From the NCBI RefSeq assembly GCF_000819745.1, contig NZ_CDDA01000032.1:160849-224848 (forward strand): a stretch of 64,000 bases of DNA. The letters run 5' to 3'. The notes under the pieces were generated by a model that saw only the letters and a list, made by a program, of their open reading frames with translations, was not told the DNA's origin and searched no databases. This document shows positions 1 through 9,175 of this stretch, in pieces. The position numbers and the translations under genes are program-made. This DNA is from Aeromonas bestiarum. GTDB taxonomy: Bacteria; Pseudomonadota; Gammaproteobacteria; Enterobacterales; Aeromonadaceae. The stretch's first letter is position 1, and every line of letters begins with the position of its first letter.

Positions 1-53
1 TCGGCCCGCTGCACCAGAATGCGATCTATGGGCGTCGTGGTTGCTTGAGACAT
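1..53 (-). CDS. moaE: Molybdopterin synthase catalytic subunit MoaE, 5' end only
   Basis: Only the first 17 codons lie in the window, starting MSQATTTPIDRI; the gene runs off the left edge. MoaE is the large subunit of molybdopterin synthase, which with MoaD puts two sulfurs into cyclic pyranopterin monophosphate. A GGAGG ribosome site lies 7 nt before the ATG. The assignment rests mainly on position, as last gene after moaB, moaC and moaD, so it is an inference from operon order plus a plausible N-terminus. The upstream DNA is a tandem repeat of this start region. Confidence 0.7.
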   Translation of the reverse strand, partial: MSQATTTPIDRILVQRA

Positions 54-248
54 GGCTCAGCCTCCGGTCGTGACTGGAAGGAGAGGGAAGAAGGCGGCCT
101 CATCACCGTCCCACAGCTCAGTGGTGCGATCCACGGTCGTTATCTTGCTCATGGTCAGCCTCCGGTCGTTACTGGAGAGAGGGAAGAAGGCTACTTCGTC
201 GCCACCGCACAGCTCAGTGGTGCGATCCACGGTCGTTATCTCGCTCAT
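54..248 (-). repeat. Tandem repeat (96 and 99 bp units) at the moaD-moaE junction
   Basis: Two adjacent units, 153-248 and 54-152, are nearly identical over most of their length. Each starts with ATG and a moaE-like head, contains a stretch like the moaD tail (249-291), and ends with GGAGGCTGA before the next ATG. The real moaD tail and moaE head flank them. The array is therefore a threefold moaD-tail/ribosome-site/moaE-head junction. Confidence 0.85.
57..248 (-). CDS. 63-codon ORF made of two tandem moaE-head/moaD-tail repeats
   Basis: This short ORF lies between moaD and moaE, with GGAGG 6 nt before its ATG. The protein is two copies of one unit. Each begins MSxITTVDRTTEL, which resembles the MoaE start, and continues GDExAFFP, which matches the MoaD C-terminus. 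The second copy ends VTTGG, like MoaD's own PVTGG end. It is best explained as duplicated junction DNA that happens to stay open. Whether the peptide is made or does anything is unknown. The strong ribosome site and the MoaD-like Gly-Gly end are the only reasons to keep it as a CDS. Confidence 0.4.
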   Translation of the reverse strand: MSEITTVDRTTELCGGDEVAFFPLSSNDRRLTMSKITTVDRTTELWDGDEAAFFPLLPVTTGG

Positions 249-250
249 CC

Positions 251-496
251 TCAGCCTCCGGTCACGGGGGGGAAGAAGGCCACTTCATCGCCATCATTGA
301 TGGGGGTATCGAGGGGCACCAGGGTCTGGTTGACCGCGACCAGCAATTTGCCCGCTTCCAGCGCCAGTGCCCACTTGTCACCGCGCTCACACAGGGTCGC
401 CCGCAGCTGCTCGGCGGTAGCGTAGTCGCAGGGCAGGCTCAGTTCGTCACAGGCCACCAGCTCTCTTACTTGCGCAAAAAACAGTACCTTGATCAT
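251..496 (-). CDS. moaD: Molybdopterin synthase sulfur-carrier subunit MoaD
   Basis: 81 residues starting [13 protein letters not shown], a typical MoaD ubiquitin-like beginning, and ending in the Gly-Gly that is adenylated and thiocarboxylated to carry sulfur to MoaE. The motif [16 protein letters not shown] is the conserved C-terminal segment. The start is fixed by a 4-nt ATGA overlap with the end of moaC, which implies translational coupling. A longer upstream reading in the same frame lies inside moaC and is not used. The final codons have two extra degenerate copies downstream. Confidence 0.93.
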   Translation of the reverse strand: MIKVLFFAQVRELVACDELSLPCDYATAEQLRATLCERGDKWALALEAGKLLVAVNQTLVPLDTPINDGDEVAFFPPVTGG

Positions 497-987
497 GCCT
501 GCGCTCCTGCACTCGCGCCCAACTGAAAGTGGCCGGACTTGCCGCCCTTTTTCTCCACCAGTCGCACCTGTTCGATCACCATGTCCTTTTGCACCGCCTT
601 GCACATATCGTAAATGGTCAGCGCCGCCACCGAGGCTGCGGTCAGCGCCTCCATCTCCACCCCTGTCTTGCCGGAGAGCTTGCAGAGGGTGCGAATATGG
701 ACCCTATTGTGCGCCGGCAGAGGTTCGATCTCCACCTCTACCCGGGTAAGGGCCAGGGGGTGGCAAAGGGGGATGAGATCCGCCGTTTTCTTGGCCGCCA
801 TGATGCCGGCGATGCGGGCGGTGGCGAACACGTCCCCCTTGTGGTGCTGACCGCTCAGGATCAGCGCCAGGGTTTCAGGTGCCATGGCGACAAACGCCTC
901 GGCGCGGGCCTCACGTTCGGTGACCTGCTTGTCGGTCACGTCCACCATGTGGGCTTCGCCGCTTTGGTTGAGATGGGTCAGGTTCAT
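493..987 (-). CDS. moaC: Cyclic pyranopterin monophosphate synthase MoaC
   Basis: 164 residues. MoaC completes the first step of molybdenum cofactor synthesis, turning the product of MoaA into cyclic pyranopterin monophosphate. The family motifs are clear: the N-terminal [14 protein letters not shown] segment, LIPLCHPL in the middle, [14 protein letters not shown], and YDMCKAV followed by KDMVI near the end. Length agrees with the E. coli protein. It follows moaB by about 50 nt and overlaps moaD by 4 nt, so moaBCDE reads as one transcript. Confidence 0.96.
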   Translation of the reverse strand: MNLTHLNQSGEAHMVDVTDKQVTEREARAEAFVAMAPETLALILSGQHHKGDVFATARIAGIMAAKKTADLIPLCHPLALTRVEVEIEPLPAHNRVHIRTLCKLSGKTGVEMEALTAASVAALTIYDMCKAVQKDMVIEQVRLVEKKGGKSGHFQLGASAGAQA

Positions 988-1036
988 CAGGTTCCCCTTG
1001 AAGGCTGAAAGAGTGCTGGGATCCCTGGCTCGTGGC

Positions 1037-1543
1037 TCAGAGATGGGTCACGAAGTTGCAGGGCTGGGTGCGGGCATCGAGCTGATCCCGGATGAGCTGC
1101 TCCCAGCCCAGCTGGCAGGCGCCGGGAGAACCTGGCAGACAGCAGACCAGGGTGCGGTTGGCGAGCCCGGCCAGGGCACGGCTCTGCATGGCAGAGCCTT
1201 CGATCTCGGCAAACGAGAGCTGACGGAACAGCTCGCCAAAGCCCTTGACTGTGCGGTCGAACAAGACGCCGACCGCCTCCGGCACCCAGTTCTGATCGGT
1301 GAAACCCGTGCCGCCATTGATGAGCACCACCTGGATGCCCTCATCGGCGATCCACTGGCTGACCCGGGAGCGAACTTGATAGAGGTTGTCGGCGAGCAGG
1401 GCCCGATCGGCCAGCTGGTGACCGGCGTCGGTCACGGCCGAGACCAGATAGTCGCCCGAGCTGTCATTGGCGCTGGTACGACTGTCGGAGACCGTCAACA
1501 CGGCGATCTTGAGGGGAATGAATGCGGTCATGTTCTGTCCCAT
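1037..1543 (-). CDS. moaB: Molybdenum cofactor biosynthesis protein MoaB
   Basis: 168 residues. MoaB belongs to the MogA/MoeA-N fold that binds molybdopterin; in other bacteria it can adenylylate the pterin, while in E. coli its role is unclear. Visible signatures are [19 protein letters not shown] near the start, [17 protein letters not shown] in the middle, and the C-terminal [19 protein letters not shown] chose the ATG at 1543 because AGGAG lies 6 nt upstream; an in-frame start at 1576 has no such site. It is the first gene after napC and heads moaBCDE. Confidence 0.93.
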   Translation of the reverse strand: MGQNMTAFIPLKIAVLTVSDSRTSANDSSGDYLVSAVTDAGHQLADRALLADNLYQVRSRVSQWIADEGIQVVLINGGTGFTDQNWVPEAVGVLFDRTVKGFGELFRQLSFAEIEGSAMQSRALAGLANRTLVCCLPGSPGACQLGWEQLIRDQLDARTQPCNFVTHL

Positions 1544-1690
1544 GGGCAGCTCCTGATAACAAAGGACCGTGAGCAAAGAGAAGAAGAGAGTAGCCAGGAT
1601 CCTGGTGTGCAGCGCTTGATCCGGGGAGGATCCATACCTGCGCAGGCATGACCCTTACCACATGGTCACTCGCTGCGACTCACGGCGGCC

Positions 1691-1714
1691 CGATTCTACC
1701 AAAACTCGTGCCAG
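1691..1714 (-). promoter_or_regulatory. Candidate moaB promoter (extended -10 and sigma-54-like)
   Basis: On the minus strand, about 150 nt before moaB, TTGGTAGAAT forms a good extended -10 box. The same stretch reads CTGGCACGAGTTTTGGT, which fits the sigma-54 consensus YTGGCACGrNNNTTGCW except for G in place of C at -12. Either would let moaBCDE be expressed apart from nap. A palindromic CCTGCGCAGG (1638-1647) lies between promoter and gene. Confidence 0.4.
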
Positions 1715-1771
1715 AGGGGGGATTTAAAGGACACACAAATGCCGTTTTGGCGCGGTTGGCTGCAATATGAA

Positions 1772-1793
1772 CAGGCCGGGCAAGCCCGGCCTG
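1772..1793 (-). terminator. Hairpin after napC
   Basis: A perfect 9-bp stem (CAGGCCGGG, loop of 4, CCCGGCCTG) lies 13 nt after the napC stop. The minus-strand sequence after it, TTCATATT, is only mildly U-rich, so termination may be partial. It separates nap from moaBCDE. Confidence 0.5.
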
Positions 1794-1805
1794 GATCTGG
1801 CTACC

Positions 1806-2396
1806 TTAGAAGCCCTTCACCCCTGTCATGTCAGGCAGCTGGTGAGCTATGCCCTTGTGACAGTCGATGCAGGTGCTCTCGCCACTGGCCAGACTGGTGG
1901 AGTGCATCTGGGCTCCCCGCTTGCCTTGCAGGGAGAAGTCCATGTACTCGAAGTTGTGGCAGTTGCGACACTCCCTCGAATCCGTGTCCTTCATGCGCTT
2001 CCACTCCCGCTCGGCCATCTCGCGGCGGTGGCTCTCGAACTTCTCGCGGGTATCCACCTTGCCGGTCAGCATGCCCCACAGCTCCTTGGACGCCTGCACC
2101 TTGCGAATGATCTTGTAGGTCCATTCGTGGGGTACGTGGCAATCCGGGCAACTGGCGCGTACGCCGGAACGGTTGGCGTAGTGGATGGTGTCGCGGTACT
2201 CCACGAACACGTTGTCCTTCATCTCGTGACAACCGGTACAAAACTTCTCGGTGTTGGAGGCTTCCATGGCGGTGTTGAAACCACCCCAGAAGATGACCCC
2301 GCCAAAGAAGCCCATCATCAGCAGCACCCAGAGGGCGGCCTTGGAGGGAGACTTGAAGGTGGTCCACAGTCGTTGCACAAAACCAGGTAATTTCAT
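1806..2396 (-). CDS. napC: Periplasmic nitrate reductase tetrahaem quinol dehydrogenase NapC
   Basis: 196 residues. NapC is a membrane-anchored c-type cytochrome of the NapC/NirT family that takes electrons from quinol and passes them to NapB-NapA. One transmembrane helix spans about residues 20-40. Four CxxCH haem sites follow at about 53 (CTGCH), 83 (CPDCH), 143 (CRNCH) and 176 (CIDCH), which is the full set. It is the last gene of the nap operon, 11 nt after napB. Length matches E. coli NapC. Confidence 0.97.
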   Translation of the reverse strand: MKLPGFVQRLWTTFKSPSKAALWVLLMMGFFGGVIFWGGFNTAMEASNTEKFCTGCHEMKDNVFVEYRDTIHYANRSGVRASCPDCHVPHEWTYKIIRKVQASKELWGMLTGKVDTREKFESHRREMAEREWKRMKDTDSRECRNCHNFEYMDFSLQGKRGAQMHSTSLASGESTCIDCHKGIAHQLPDMTGVKGF

Positions 2397-2407
2397 CTAT
2401 GGGTTCC

Positions 2408-2866
2408 TCAGTTCAGCGCTTCAACCGGTTTAAACGTATTTTCCACCAGCGGCTTGGCATCCGTTTGCGGCACGTGGCACTGCAGGCAGAAGTAGCGACG
2501 CGGCGAGACCTCCCCTAAGGTCATGCCATCACGGGTCTCGAAGTGAGTCGGGCTGATCTTGGGGGCCTTCATCTTGCTGGCATTCTTGAAGCTGTGACAG
2601 GCCAGGCACTTGTTGACCTTGTTGTCCACTTCATAGTTGCGGGTGTCATGGGGGATCAGCGGTGGCTGATGCATGTACTGGCGATCGTAGAGGTCGCCAT
2701 CCTTGCGAAAGTTCTTCATGGGGGCGGCTTCGGCCTCGGTCCCGAGATCCGTGGTGCCCCGTTCAGACTTGATGCCACCGGTCTCCGTCGTGATTTCGGG
2801 ATTCTGTGCTGCCATCAAGGACCCCGCCACCAGGCAGGCCAGCATTGCTCCAATCAGCTTTTTCAT
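2408..2866 (-). CDS. napB: Periplasmic nitrate reductase dihaem electron-transfer subunit NapB
   Basis: 152 residues. NapB is the small periplasmic cytochrome that binds NapA and gives it electrons from NapC. A Sec signal peptide is visible ([20 protein letters not shown], cleavage near residue 20). There are two CxxCH haem sites, CLACH at about 87 and CLQCH at about 127, and a PPLIPHD segment typical of the family. The start codon overlaps the napH stop as TAATG, so the two are translationally coupled. Confidence 0.97.
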   Translation of the reverse strand: MKKLIGAMLACLVAGSLMAAQNPEITTETGGIKSERGTTDLGTEAEAAPMKNFRKDGDLYDRQYMHQPPLIPHDTRNYEVDNKVNKCLACHSFKNASKMKAPKISPTHFETRDGMTLGEVSPRRYFCLQCHVPQTDAKPLVENTFKPVEALN

Positions 2867-3741
2867 TATCTGTTCTCCGACGTTTTATCAGCCTTGACGG
2901 CAAAACCTACAGTGATTTCAAAAACTTGCTCCGCGCAGACATCAATGCAACGGCCGCAGTTGGTACACTCTTGAGCCACAATCAAGGGCCCGTGACCACG
3001 CTTGGCACCGTGAACGGGGCCGCGCAGAATGGGGCGCTCGGGGCAGACCGCATAACAATCCATGCAGTTGCTGCACCGCTCGCGCCCCCTGGCAGAAATC
3101 TTGATGAACCCGACCCGGTTGACCAGGGCATAGAAGGCCCCCACAGGGCAGAGATGACCACACCAGCCCCGCTCCACCACAAAGAGGTCGAACAGGAAGA
3201 GCACCGCCAGCAAGGCCCACCCAGCCCCCATGCCAAACAGCAGACCGCGCAGGGCGAGCGAGACCGGATTGACCAGCTCCCACACCAGCACGCCCGCGAT
3301 GGCCGGGGCCACCAGCACCATGGCCAGCAGCCAGTAACGCGTATTGCGGTTGAACTGACCGTTGCCCTTGAGGCCAAGCCGGGCCCTGGCCCAGGCGGCG
3401 GCATCCGTGATGAGGTTGACCGGACAGACCCAGGAGCAGAACACCCGCCCCCCGACCAGCCAGTACCCCAGCAGCACCAGGACCGCCCCCAGCCAGAGGG
3501 TGGTGATGGGCCAATGGCCCGCCGCCACCGATTGCAGCAGGGTGAGGGGATCCGTGAGCGGGACCGTCTCCAGCAAGAGTGAGCTGGAAAGGTTGCCCTT
3601 GAGGATCCAGACGCCCGCCAGCGGCCCCAGCAGGAACAGCCCCAGCACGCAGCACTGGGTCAGGCGCCGCAGCAGCAGGAAGCGGTGTGACCGCCACCAG
3701 CCGAGCCGAGCCTGCGCCTCCTCTCCCGGATAACGACTCAT
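2866..3741 (-). CDS. napH: Ferredoxin-type membrane quinol dehydrogenase NapH
   Basis: 291 residues. NapH is a polytopic membrane iron-sulfur protein that, with NapG, forms a second quinol-oxidising route to the nitrate reductase. About four to five hydrophobic helices are visible. CSWVCP lies between helices, and two 4Fe-4S motifs are near the C-terminus ([13 protein letters not shown] and [11 protein letters not shown]). It overlaps napG by 4 nt upstream and napB by 1 nt downstream, in the usual napGH order. Confidence 0.95.
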   Translation of the reverse strand: MSRYPGEEAQARLGWWRSHRFLLLRRLTQCCVLGLFLLGPLAGVWILKGNLSSSLLLETVPLTDPLTLLQSVAAGHWPITTLWLGAVLVLLGYWLVGGRVFCSWVCPVNLITDAAAWARARLGLKGNGQFNRNTRYWLLAMVLVAPAIAGVLVWELVNPVSLALRGLLFGMGAGWALLAVLFLFDLFVVERGWCGHLCPVGAFYALVNRVGFIKISARGRERCSNCMDCYAVCPERPILRGPVHGAKRGHGPLIVAQECTNCGRCIDVCAEQVFEITVGFAVKADKTSENR

Positions 3742-4472
3742 AGCCCCTCCGGTTTGCGGGTAGGCAGGGTGAGCCGCTCACCGATGAGCGACTTGCCCGC
3801 CTTGCGCTTCTCTTCCCAGCCGAGCCGGTAGTGATGGCCCAGCTCCCCCTTGGCGAGCTGACGGGGCACCACCTTGATGGCAGACTCCTCCAGCACGCAG
3901 GCATGCTCGCACTTGCCGCAGCCGGTGCAGCTGTCGCTGTGCACAGTGGGCAGAAACATGGCGTGCTTGCCGGTGCGCTGATTGTGCTGCAGCTCCAGAG
4001 TGATCGCCTTGTCAATCAAGGGGCAGACCCGGTAGCAGACATCGCAGCGCAGCCCCAGGTAGTTGAGGCAGGTCTCATGATCGATGAGCACTGCCACCCC
4101 CATGCGCGCCTGATCGATGTCGGTCATCCCCGGATCCAGCGCCCCGCTCGGGCAGGCCACCACGCAGGGAATGTCGGCACACATCTCGCACGGCACGGCC
4201 CGCGCATCAAAATAGGGGGTGCCGGTGGTCACGGGTTCAAACAGCCGGGCAAGCTTGAGAGTGTCGTAGGGGCAGGCCTCGACGCAGAGCCCGCAGCGCA
4301 CGCAGGCGCTGAGGAACTCGGCCTCGTCGAGGGCGGCTGGCGGGCGCAGCGCCTGGGCAGGCACGGCTTGCACCTGCTGGCGCGCCATGCCGCCGAGCCC
4401 CACACCAAGCAGGCCCACACCGCAGGCCCCCTTGGCCATGTCGGCCAGAAACTGGCGCCGACTACGACTCAT
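3738..4472 (-). CDS. napG: Ferredoxin-type protein NapG
   Basis: 244 residues. NapG is a periplasmic iron-sulfur protein that partners NapH. The N-terminus carries a twin-arginine signal ([14 protein letters not shown]) followed by a hydrophobic stretch, so it is exported folded. Four cysteine clusters can be read: [26 protein letters not shown], a [17 protein letters not shown] variant and [11 protein letters not shown]. These predict four 4Fe-4S centres. The gene is 16 nt after napA and overlaps napH. Confidence 0.95.
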   Translation of the reverse strand: MSRSRRQFLADMAKGACGVGLLGVGLGGMARQQVQAVPAQALRPPAALDEAEFLSACVRCGLCVEACPYDTLKLARLFEPVTTGTPYFDARAVPCEMCADIPCVVACPSGALDPGMTDIDQARMGVAVLIDHETCLNYLGLRCDVCYRVCPLIDKAITLELQHNQRTGKHAMFLPTVHSDSCTGCGKCEHACVLEESAIKVVPRQLAKGELGHHYRLGWEEKRKAGKSLIGERLTLPTRKPEGL

Positions 4473-4488
4473 CTCGCGCTCCCCCGCC

Positions 4489-6978
4489 TTATGCCTTGAC
4501 GACCTTGACGGCGCACTTCTTGTAATCCGTCTCTTTGGAGAGCGGATCCGTGGCGTCCAGGGTCAGCTTGTTGACCAGCTGGCTCGCGTCGAAGAAGGGC
4601 ATGAACACCAGGCCTTTGGGCGGACGGTTGCGGCCACGGGTCTCGACCCGGGTCTTCACCTCGCCACGACGGGAGGAGACGATCACCTCTTCGCCACGAC
4701 GCACGCCACGGGCCTTGGCATCTTCCGGGTGCATGAAGAGCACAGCATCCGGGAAGGCGCGATAGAGCTCGGGCACGCGACGGGTCATGGTGCCTGTGTG
4801 CCAGTGTTCCAGCACGCGGCCGGTAGAGAGCCACATGTCGTACTCTTTGTCCGGCGCCTCGGCGGCCGGCTCGTAGGGCAGCGCGAAGATCACCGCCTTG
4901 CCATCTGGCTTGCCGTAGAAACGCACCCCCTCGCCCGCCTTCACATAGGGGTCGAACCCTTCACGGTAGCGCCACAGGGTCTCCTTGCCATCCACCACGG
5001 GCCAGCGCAGACCGCGCGCCTCGTGATACTGATCGAAGGGGGCCAGATCGTGACCATGACCGCGGCCGAAGCTGGCGTACTCCTCGAACAGCCCCTTCTG
5101 GACGTAGAAACCGAAGTGTTCAGCCTCATCGTTGAGCACGCCCTTGCTCTGCTCTTTCGGGAACTGATCGACCTGACCGTTCTTGTAGAGCACCTCATAC
5201 AGGGTCTTGCCCTTCACTTCCGGCATCTTGGCGATAAGCTCGGCCGGCCACACCTCTTCCACCGTGAAGCGCTTGGCAAACTCCATCAGCTGCCACAAGT
5301 CGGACTTGGCCCCTTCCGGCGGCTTGACCTGCTGGTGCCAGAACTGGGTGCGGCGCTCGGCGTTGCCATAGGCCCCCTCTTTCTCCACCCACATGGCGGT
5401 GGGCAGGATGAGATCCGCGGCCTGGGCAGTCACGGTCGGGTAAGGGTCAGACACCACGATGAAGTTGGCCGGGTTGCGGTAACCGGGCAGCCCCTCCTCG
5501 TTCATGTTGGGGCCGGCCTGCATGTTGTTGTTGCACATCACCCAGTAGGCGTTGAGCTTGCCGTCTTTGAGCATGCGGTTTTGCAGCACGGCGTGGTAAC
5601 CCACCTTGTCCGGTATGGTGCCTTCCGGCAGTTTCCAGATCTTCTCGGCGATGGCGCGGTGCTTGGGCTCGGTCACCACCATGTCGGCCGGCAGACGGTG
5701 GGCGAAGGTGCCCACTTCGCGGGCGGTACCGCAGGCGGAGGGCTGGCCGGTCAGGGAGAAGGGACCCGAGCCCGGGGTGGAGATCTTGCCGGTCAACAGG
5801 TGGATGTTGTAGCAGAGGTTGTTGGCCCAGACGCCACGGGTGTGCTGGTTGAAGCCCATGGTCCAGTAGGAGACCACCTTCTTGCTCGGGTCGGCATAGA
5901 GCTGGGCCAGCTTCTCGAGCTTGTCTTTGGAGACGCCGGAGAGCTTGGCAACCGAGTCGACATCGTAATCCGCCACGAATTTCGCGAAGTCATCGAAGCT
6001 CATGGGGGTTGAGTCGCCACTGTCCGGGTTCTTCGCCTGCTGTTGCAGCGGGTGAGTCGGACGCAGGCCATAGCCGATGTCGGTGACCCCCTTGCGGAAC
6101 TGGGTGTGCTTGTTGACGAACTCCCAGTTCACCTTGTCGTTCTGGATGATGTAGTTGGCTATGTAGTTGAGGATCGCCAAGTCGGTCTGCGGCGTGAACA
6201 CCATGCCGTTGTCGGCCAGTTCGAAGCTGCGGTGCTCGAAGGTGGAGAGCACGTGCACCTGCACCTCTTGATGGGACAAACGGCGATCCGAGATGCGTGA
6301 CCAGAGGATGGGGTGCATCTCGGCCATGTTCGAGCCCCACAACACGAAGGCATCGGCCTGCTCTATGTCGTCGTAGCAACCCATGGGCTCGTCCATGCCG
6401 AAGGTGCGCATGAAACCCACTACGGCCGAGGCCATGCAGTGACGGGCATTGGGATCCAGGTTGTTGGTCCGTAGCCCCGCCTTCATCAGCTTGGCGGCGG
6501 CGTAGCCTTCCCACACTGTCCACTGGCCGGAGCCGAACATGCCGACGGCGGTCGGCCCCTTCTCTTTCAGGGTTGCCTTGAACTTCTCGGCCATGATGTC
6601 GAATGCCTGATCCCAGCTGATGGGGGCAAAGTCACCGTTCTTGTCGAACTTGCCATCCGTCATGCGCAGCATGGGTTGGGTCAGCCGGTCCTGGCCATAC
6701 ATGATCTTGGACAGGAAGTAGCCCTTGATGCAGTTCAGTCCACGGTTGACCGGTGCATCGGGATCGCCCTGGGTCGCCACGACGCGCCCATTCTGGGAAC
6801 CCACCAGCACGGAACAGCCGGTACCGCAGAAGCGGCACGGCGCCTTGTCCCAGGTGATGGCGGTCTTGTCGGTGCTGGTGATCAGGTTGGCCGCCAGCGT
6901 GGGGGCACTGACTCCGGCCACGGCCGCGGCAGCAGCCACCGCATTGGCCTTCATAAAGTCGCGTCGACTCAGCTTCAT
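4489..6978 (-). CDS. napA: Periplasmic nitrate reductase catalytic subunit NapA
   Basis: 829 residues, the E. coli NapA length. NapA reduces nitrate to nitrite in the periplasm using a bis-MGD molybdenum cofactor and one 4Fe-4S cluster. A Tat signal (SRRDFMK) covers about residues 1-30. The cluster ligands are CRFCGTGC (Cys48, 51, 55) and GLNC (Cys83). The molybdenum-ligand cysteine lies in [13 protein letters not shown]. Molybdopterin-binding and C-terminal barrel motifs such as [16 protein letters not shown] follow. It lies between napD, its chaperone, and napG. Its cofactor genes moaA and moaBCDE flank the operon. Confidence 0.98.
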   Translation of the reverse strand: MKLSRRDFMKANAVAAAAAVAGVSAPTLAANLITSTDKTAITWDKAPCRFCGTGCSVLVGSQNGRVVATQGDPDAPVNRGLNCIKGYFLSKIMYGQDRLTQPMLRMTDGKFDKNGDFAPISWDQAFDIMAEKFKATLKEKGPTAVGMFGSGQWTVWEGYAAAKLMKAGLRTNNLDPNARHCMASAVVGFMRTFGMDEPMGCYDDIEQADAFVLWGSNMAEMHPILWSRISDRRLSHQEVQVHVLSTFEHRSFELADNGMVFTPQTDLAILNYIANYIIQNDKVNWEFVNKHTQFRKGVTDIGYGLRPTHPLQQQAKNPDSGDSTPMSFDDFAKFVADYDVDSVAKLSGVSKDKLEKLAQLYADPSKKVVSYWTMGFNQHTRGVWANNLCYNIHLLTGKISTPGSGPFSLTGQPSACGTAREVGTFAHRLPADMVVTEPKHRAIAEKIWKLPEGTIPDKVGYHAVLQNRMLKDGKLNAYWVMCNNNMQAGPNMNEEGLPGYRNPANFIVVSDPYPTVTAQAADLILPTAMWVEKEGAYGNAERRTQFWHQQVKPPEGAKSDLWQLMEFAKRFTVEEVWPAELIAKMPEVKGKTLYEVLYKNGQVDQFPKEQSKGVLNDEAEHFGFYVQKGLFEEYASFGRGHGHDLAPFDQYHEARGLRWPVVDGKETLWRYREGFDPYVKAGEGVRFYGKPDGKAVIFALPYEPAAEAPDKEYDMWLSTGRVLEHWHTGTMTRRVPELYRAFPDAVLFMHPEDAKARGVRRGEEVIVSSRRGEVKTRVETRGRNRPPKGLVFMPFFDASQLVNKLTLDATDPLSKETDYKKCAVKVVKA

Positions 6979-7107
6979 GACATATCCTCACATTGCTTAA
7001 TCACATCAATGACAGCCATAGTGACGAGCCGCGCTGGCTCAGCTTCATGGCGCTTTATTGCTTTTATCGGGCATCGCGAACCTCGCAGCCCCGCCCTCAC
7101 GGCGTTT

Positions 7108-7371
7108 CTATTCCTTGCATTCGACATCGAGCTCATCGAACTGATGGTAGATCAGGGCGGCGGACAACACGCCCGGCATGGCATTTATCGCATCTATGGC
7201 ATCCATGATGGGGCGCTGGCTTGGCCCTTCCAGGGTCACCACCAGCTTGCCGATCTCACTGACGGCGTGGACCTCGGCCCCCTCGAGGGATGCTATCTGT
7301 TCTGCGAGCTGGTGACGCAGGGAGGGCTGGGTCAGCACCACCAGGCTCGATACATGGAACTCTTGGTTCAT
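7108..7371 (-). CDS. napD: NapA-specific twin-arginine chaperone NapD
   Basis: 87 residues from the ATG at 7371. NapD binds the NapA signal peptide in the cytoplasm and holds back export until the cofactor is inserted. The sequence has the small ferredoxin-like pattern HVSSLVVL, GKLVVTLEG and GVLSAALIYHQF, matching E. coli NapD in length and order. The ATG at 7371 has AGGAG 7 nt upstream. An alternative ATG at 7404 overlaps the napF stop (ATGA) and would add 11 residues; both are possible, and the shorter form fits the family. Confidence 0.93.
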   Translation of the reverse strand: MNQEFHVSSLVVLTQPSLRHQLAEQIASLEGAEVHAVSEIGKLVVTLEGPSQRPIMDAIDAINAMPGVLSAALIYHQFDELDVECKE

Positions 7372-7400
7372 TGTGGCTCCTGCTTCACACACATCCTGAC

Positions 7401-7910
7401 TCATGTTGGATCCTCGGATTTGGGTGCGCCGACCCGGATGCTGCCCACCGGACAGTCCATCACGCAGGCGCCACAGCCGGTACACGAGGCGGCATCTATG
7501 CTGGGGGTCGGTACCCGACCCAGCACGGGAGAAAAGCGGATTGCGCGGGTTTCGCAGCTATCCTGGCAACGCTGGCAGAAGACCTGGGTACTGGCCAGAC
7601 AGCTGGCTTCAATATGGGCTATGTATCGCCAAGGCGCCTCCGTCATGGGACGAAATACCGGCGCCTTGCAGGCCGTGACACAATCACCGCAGAAGGTGCA
7701 CTCGCCACGCAGGAAATCCACCGCAGGATAACCACCGTCGCCCTTGATCAGGATCTGCTCCGGGCAGGCCGCCAGGCAGTCGCCACAGCGGGTGCAGTCG
7801 GCCACGAACTCGGGCCAGGAGACTGACCAGGGCAACTGAACCTGAGGGTCGCTCGATGTCAGGCGACCTCGAAACAGACCACGACGCGACAGGTTGACCC
7901 CATCCGGCAT
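7401..7910 (-). CDS. napF: Ferredoxin-type protein NapF
   Basis: 169 residues. NapF is a cytoplasmic iron-sulfur protein thought to help mature NapA or its cluster. Cysteine motifs include CTRCGDCLAACPE, CTFCGDCVTACK and CTGCGACVMDCPVG, plus a less regular group CQRCQDSC. The start at 7910 (MPDGVNLSRRGLFRGR) is chosen because AAAGGAG lies just upstream; an extended reading to 8009 has no such site. The N-terminal SRRGLFRG is a family feature, not an export signal. It is the first gene of the nap operon. Confidence 0.95.
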   Translation of the reverse strand: MPDGVNLSRRGLFRGRLTSSDPQVQLPWSVSWPEFVADCTRCGDCLAACPEQILIKGDGGYPAVDFLRGECTFCGDCVTACKAPVFRPMTEAPWRYIAHIEASCLASTQVFCQRCQDSCETRAIRFSPVLGRVPTPSIDAASCTGCGACVMDCPVGSIRVGAPKSEDPT

Positions 7911-8000
7911 ATCGACTCCTTTCTGGTGGTTGATAGCGCACGAGCGAGTCCCATGACAGGCATTTTCAATACCTATTATAAGAGTGGGTGTATATTGCGG

Positions 8001-8064
8001 CCCTGACAAGGTCAGGGATATACCACTAGGGAGATAAACAGGGGGGATTCTTGCGCTGGATCAA
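8001..8064 (-). promoter_or_regulatory. Candidate napF promoter: FNR-like box and inverted repeat
   Basis: On the minus strand TTGATCCAGCGCAA (8051-8064) has one perfect FNR half-site, TTGAT, and a CGCAA second half. Downstream, TGGTATATC (8017-8025) can serve as an extended -10. A perfect inverted repeat CCCTGAC-AAG-GTCAGGG (8001-8017) sits at or just after the predicted start. TACCTAT (plus strand, 7970-7976) fits the NarL/NarP heptamer TACYYMT. FNR and NarP control of nap is known in E. coli; its use here is inferred. Confidence 0.45.
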
Positions 8065-8162
8065 ACCCTTGGCGTCAAGAGAGAGAAGGGGGGCCGGTGA
8101 AAATACCCCCATTTGAGGATTGCTTATTAATCGATGGCTATTTTTTCAAGCCCACCTGAGAG

Positions 8163-9158
8163 TTAGCCGCCGATGGAGGCCAGATGCGGGGTCATGCCGG
8201 CATTGCCCTCGTGCAAGCGGTGGGATGCAGCCTTGCCGGTGAGGGCAGCACGAATGCGCTGTTGCAGCGCATCCTGCTGGTTGTCTGCCGCCAGCAGGTC
8301 ACGCAGCTCCACCCCGTTGTCACCGAACAGACACAGGTGCAGCTTGCCCACGGAGGAGACCCGCAGCCGGTTGCAACCGGCACAGAAATCCTTGCTGTAG
8401 GGCATGATGAGCCCCACGCCCCCCATTGACTCAGGATGCATGAAGACCTGGGCCGGACCATCGTCCGCACCACGCAACTGCTGGACCCAGCCACTCTCGA
8501 GCAGCCGCTGCTTGATGAGGTCACCGCTGGCGTGATGGTTCTGAAACAGGGTATCCATCTCGCCGGTCTGCATCAGCTCGATGAAACGCAGCTCGATGGG
8601 CTTGTGCCTGATCCAGGCCAGAAACGCATCCAGTTGATGGTCATTGAGCCCCTTGAGCAGCACCGCATTGATCTTCACCGATTTGAAACCGGCGGCCAGC
8701 GCCGCTTCGATCCCATCCATCACCTCCGCCAGCTTGTTCTCACCGGTGATCTGGTGAAACTGACGGGGATCCAGACTGTCGACGCTGACGTTGAGGGCGG
8801 TGAGGCCCGCATCGAACCACTCCTGGGCGCGCTCTTTCAAGCGGTAGCCATTGGTGGTCATAGCCACCTTCTCTATGCCAGGGGTATTGGCCACCGTCTC
8901 TATGATGGCGGTGAAGTCCCGGCGCAGGGAGGGCTCGCCTCCGGTCAGGCGCACCTTGCGGGTGCCCATGGCGGCGAAGCCCGAGACAATGCGGCGGATC
9001 TCGTCCAGCGAGAGAAACGACTTGCGCCCCTCTTTGTTCCCGTCCGGGGGACGATAGCCGTCGGGCAAACAGTAGGTACAACGAAAATTGCACACATCGG
9101 TAACCGACAGGCGCAAATAGTAAAAACGACGGGAAAAACCATCTTGCAGTGGCGACAT
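8163..9158 (-). CDS. moaA: GTP 3',8-cyclase MoaA (radical SAM)
   Basis: 331 residues. MoaA performs the first step of molybdenum cofactor synthesis, converting GTP to a cyclised intermediate for MoaC. The radical-SAM motif CNFRCTYC is near the N-terminus, RLTGGEP follows, and the second cluster is in the C-terminal part ([18 protein letters not shown]). The chain ends in Gly-Gly, as MoaA should. The start at 9158 ([17 protein letters not shown]) fits the E. coli length; a longer frame to 9278 would run through the probable riboswitch. It is separated from moaBCDE by the whole nap operon. Confidence 0.96.
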   Translation of the reverse strand: MSPLQDGFSRRFYYLRLSVTDVCNFRCTYCLPDGYRPPDGNKEGRKSFLSLDEIRRIVSGFAAMGTRKVRLTGGEPSLRRDFTAIIETVANTPGIEKVAMTTNGYRLKERAQEWFDAGLTALNVSVDSLDPRQFHQITGENKLAEVMDGIEAALAAGFKSVKINAVLLKGLNDHQLDAFLAWIRHKPIELRFIELMQTGEMDTLFQNHHASGDLIKQRLLESGWVQQLRGADDGPAQVFMHPESMGGVGLIMPYSKDFCAGCNRLRVSSVGKLHLCLFGDNGVELRDLLAADNQQDALQQRIRAALTGKAASHRLHEGNAGMTPHLASIGG

Positions 9159-9175
9159 AAACACCTTTCCAAATA

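Noticed and set aside
54..248. CRISPR-like or VNTR array at the left edge
   Set aside because: Only two long units exist, with no spacers; they are explained as a duplicated gene junction.
4387..6012. 541-codon open frame on the plus strand opposite napA
   Set aside because: It is the antisense shadow of GC-rich napA, with His/Leu/Gly-rich composition, no domain and no ribosome site.
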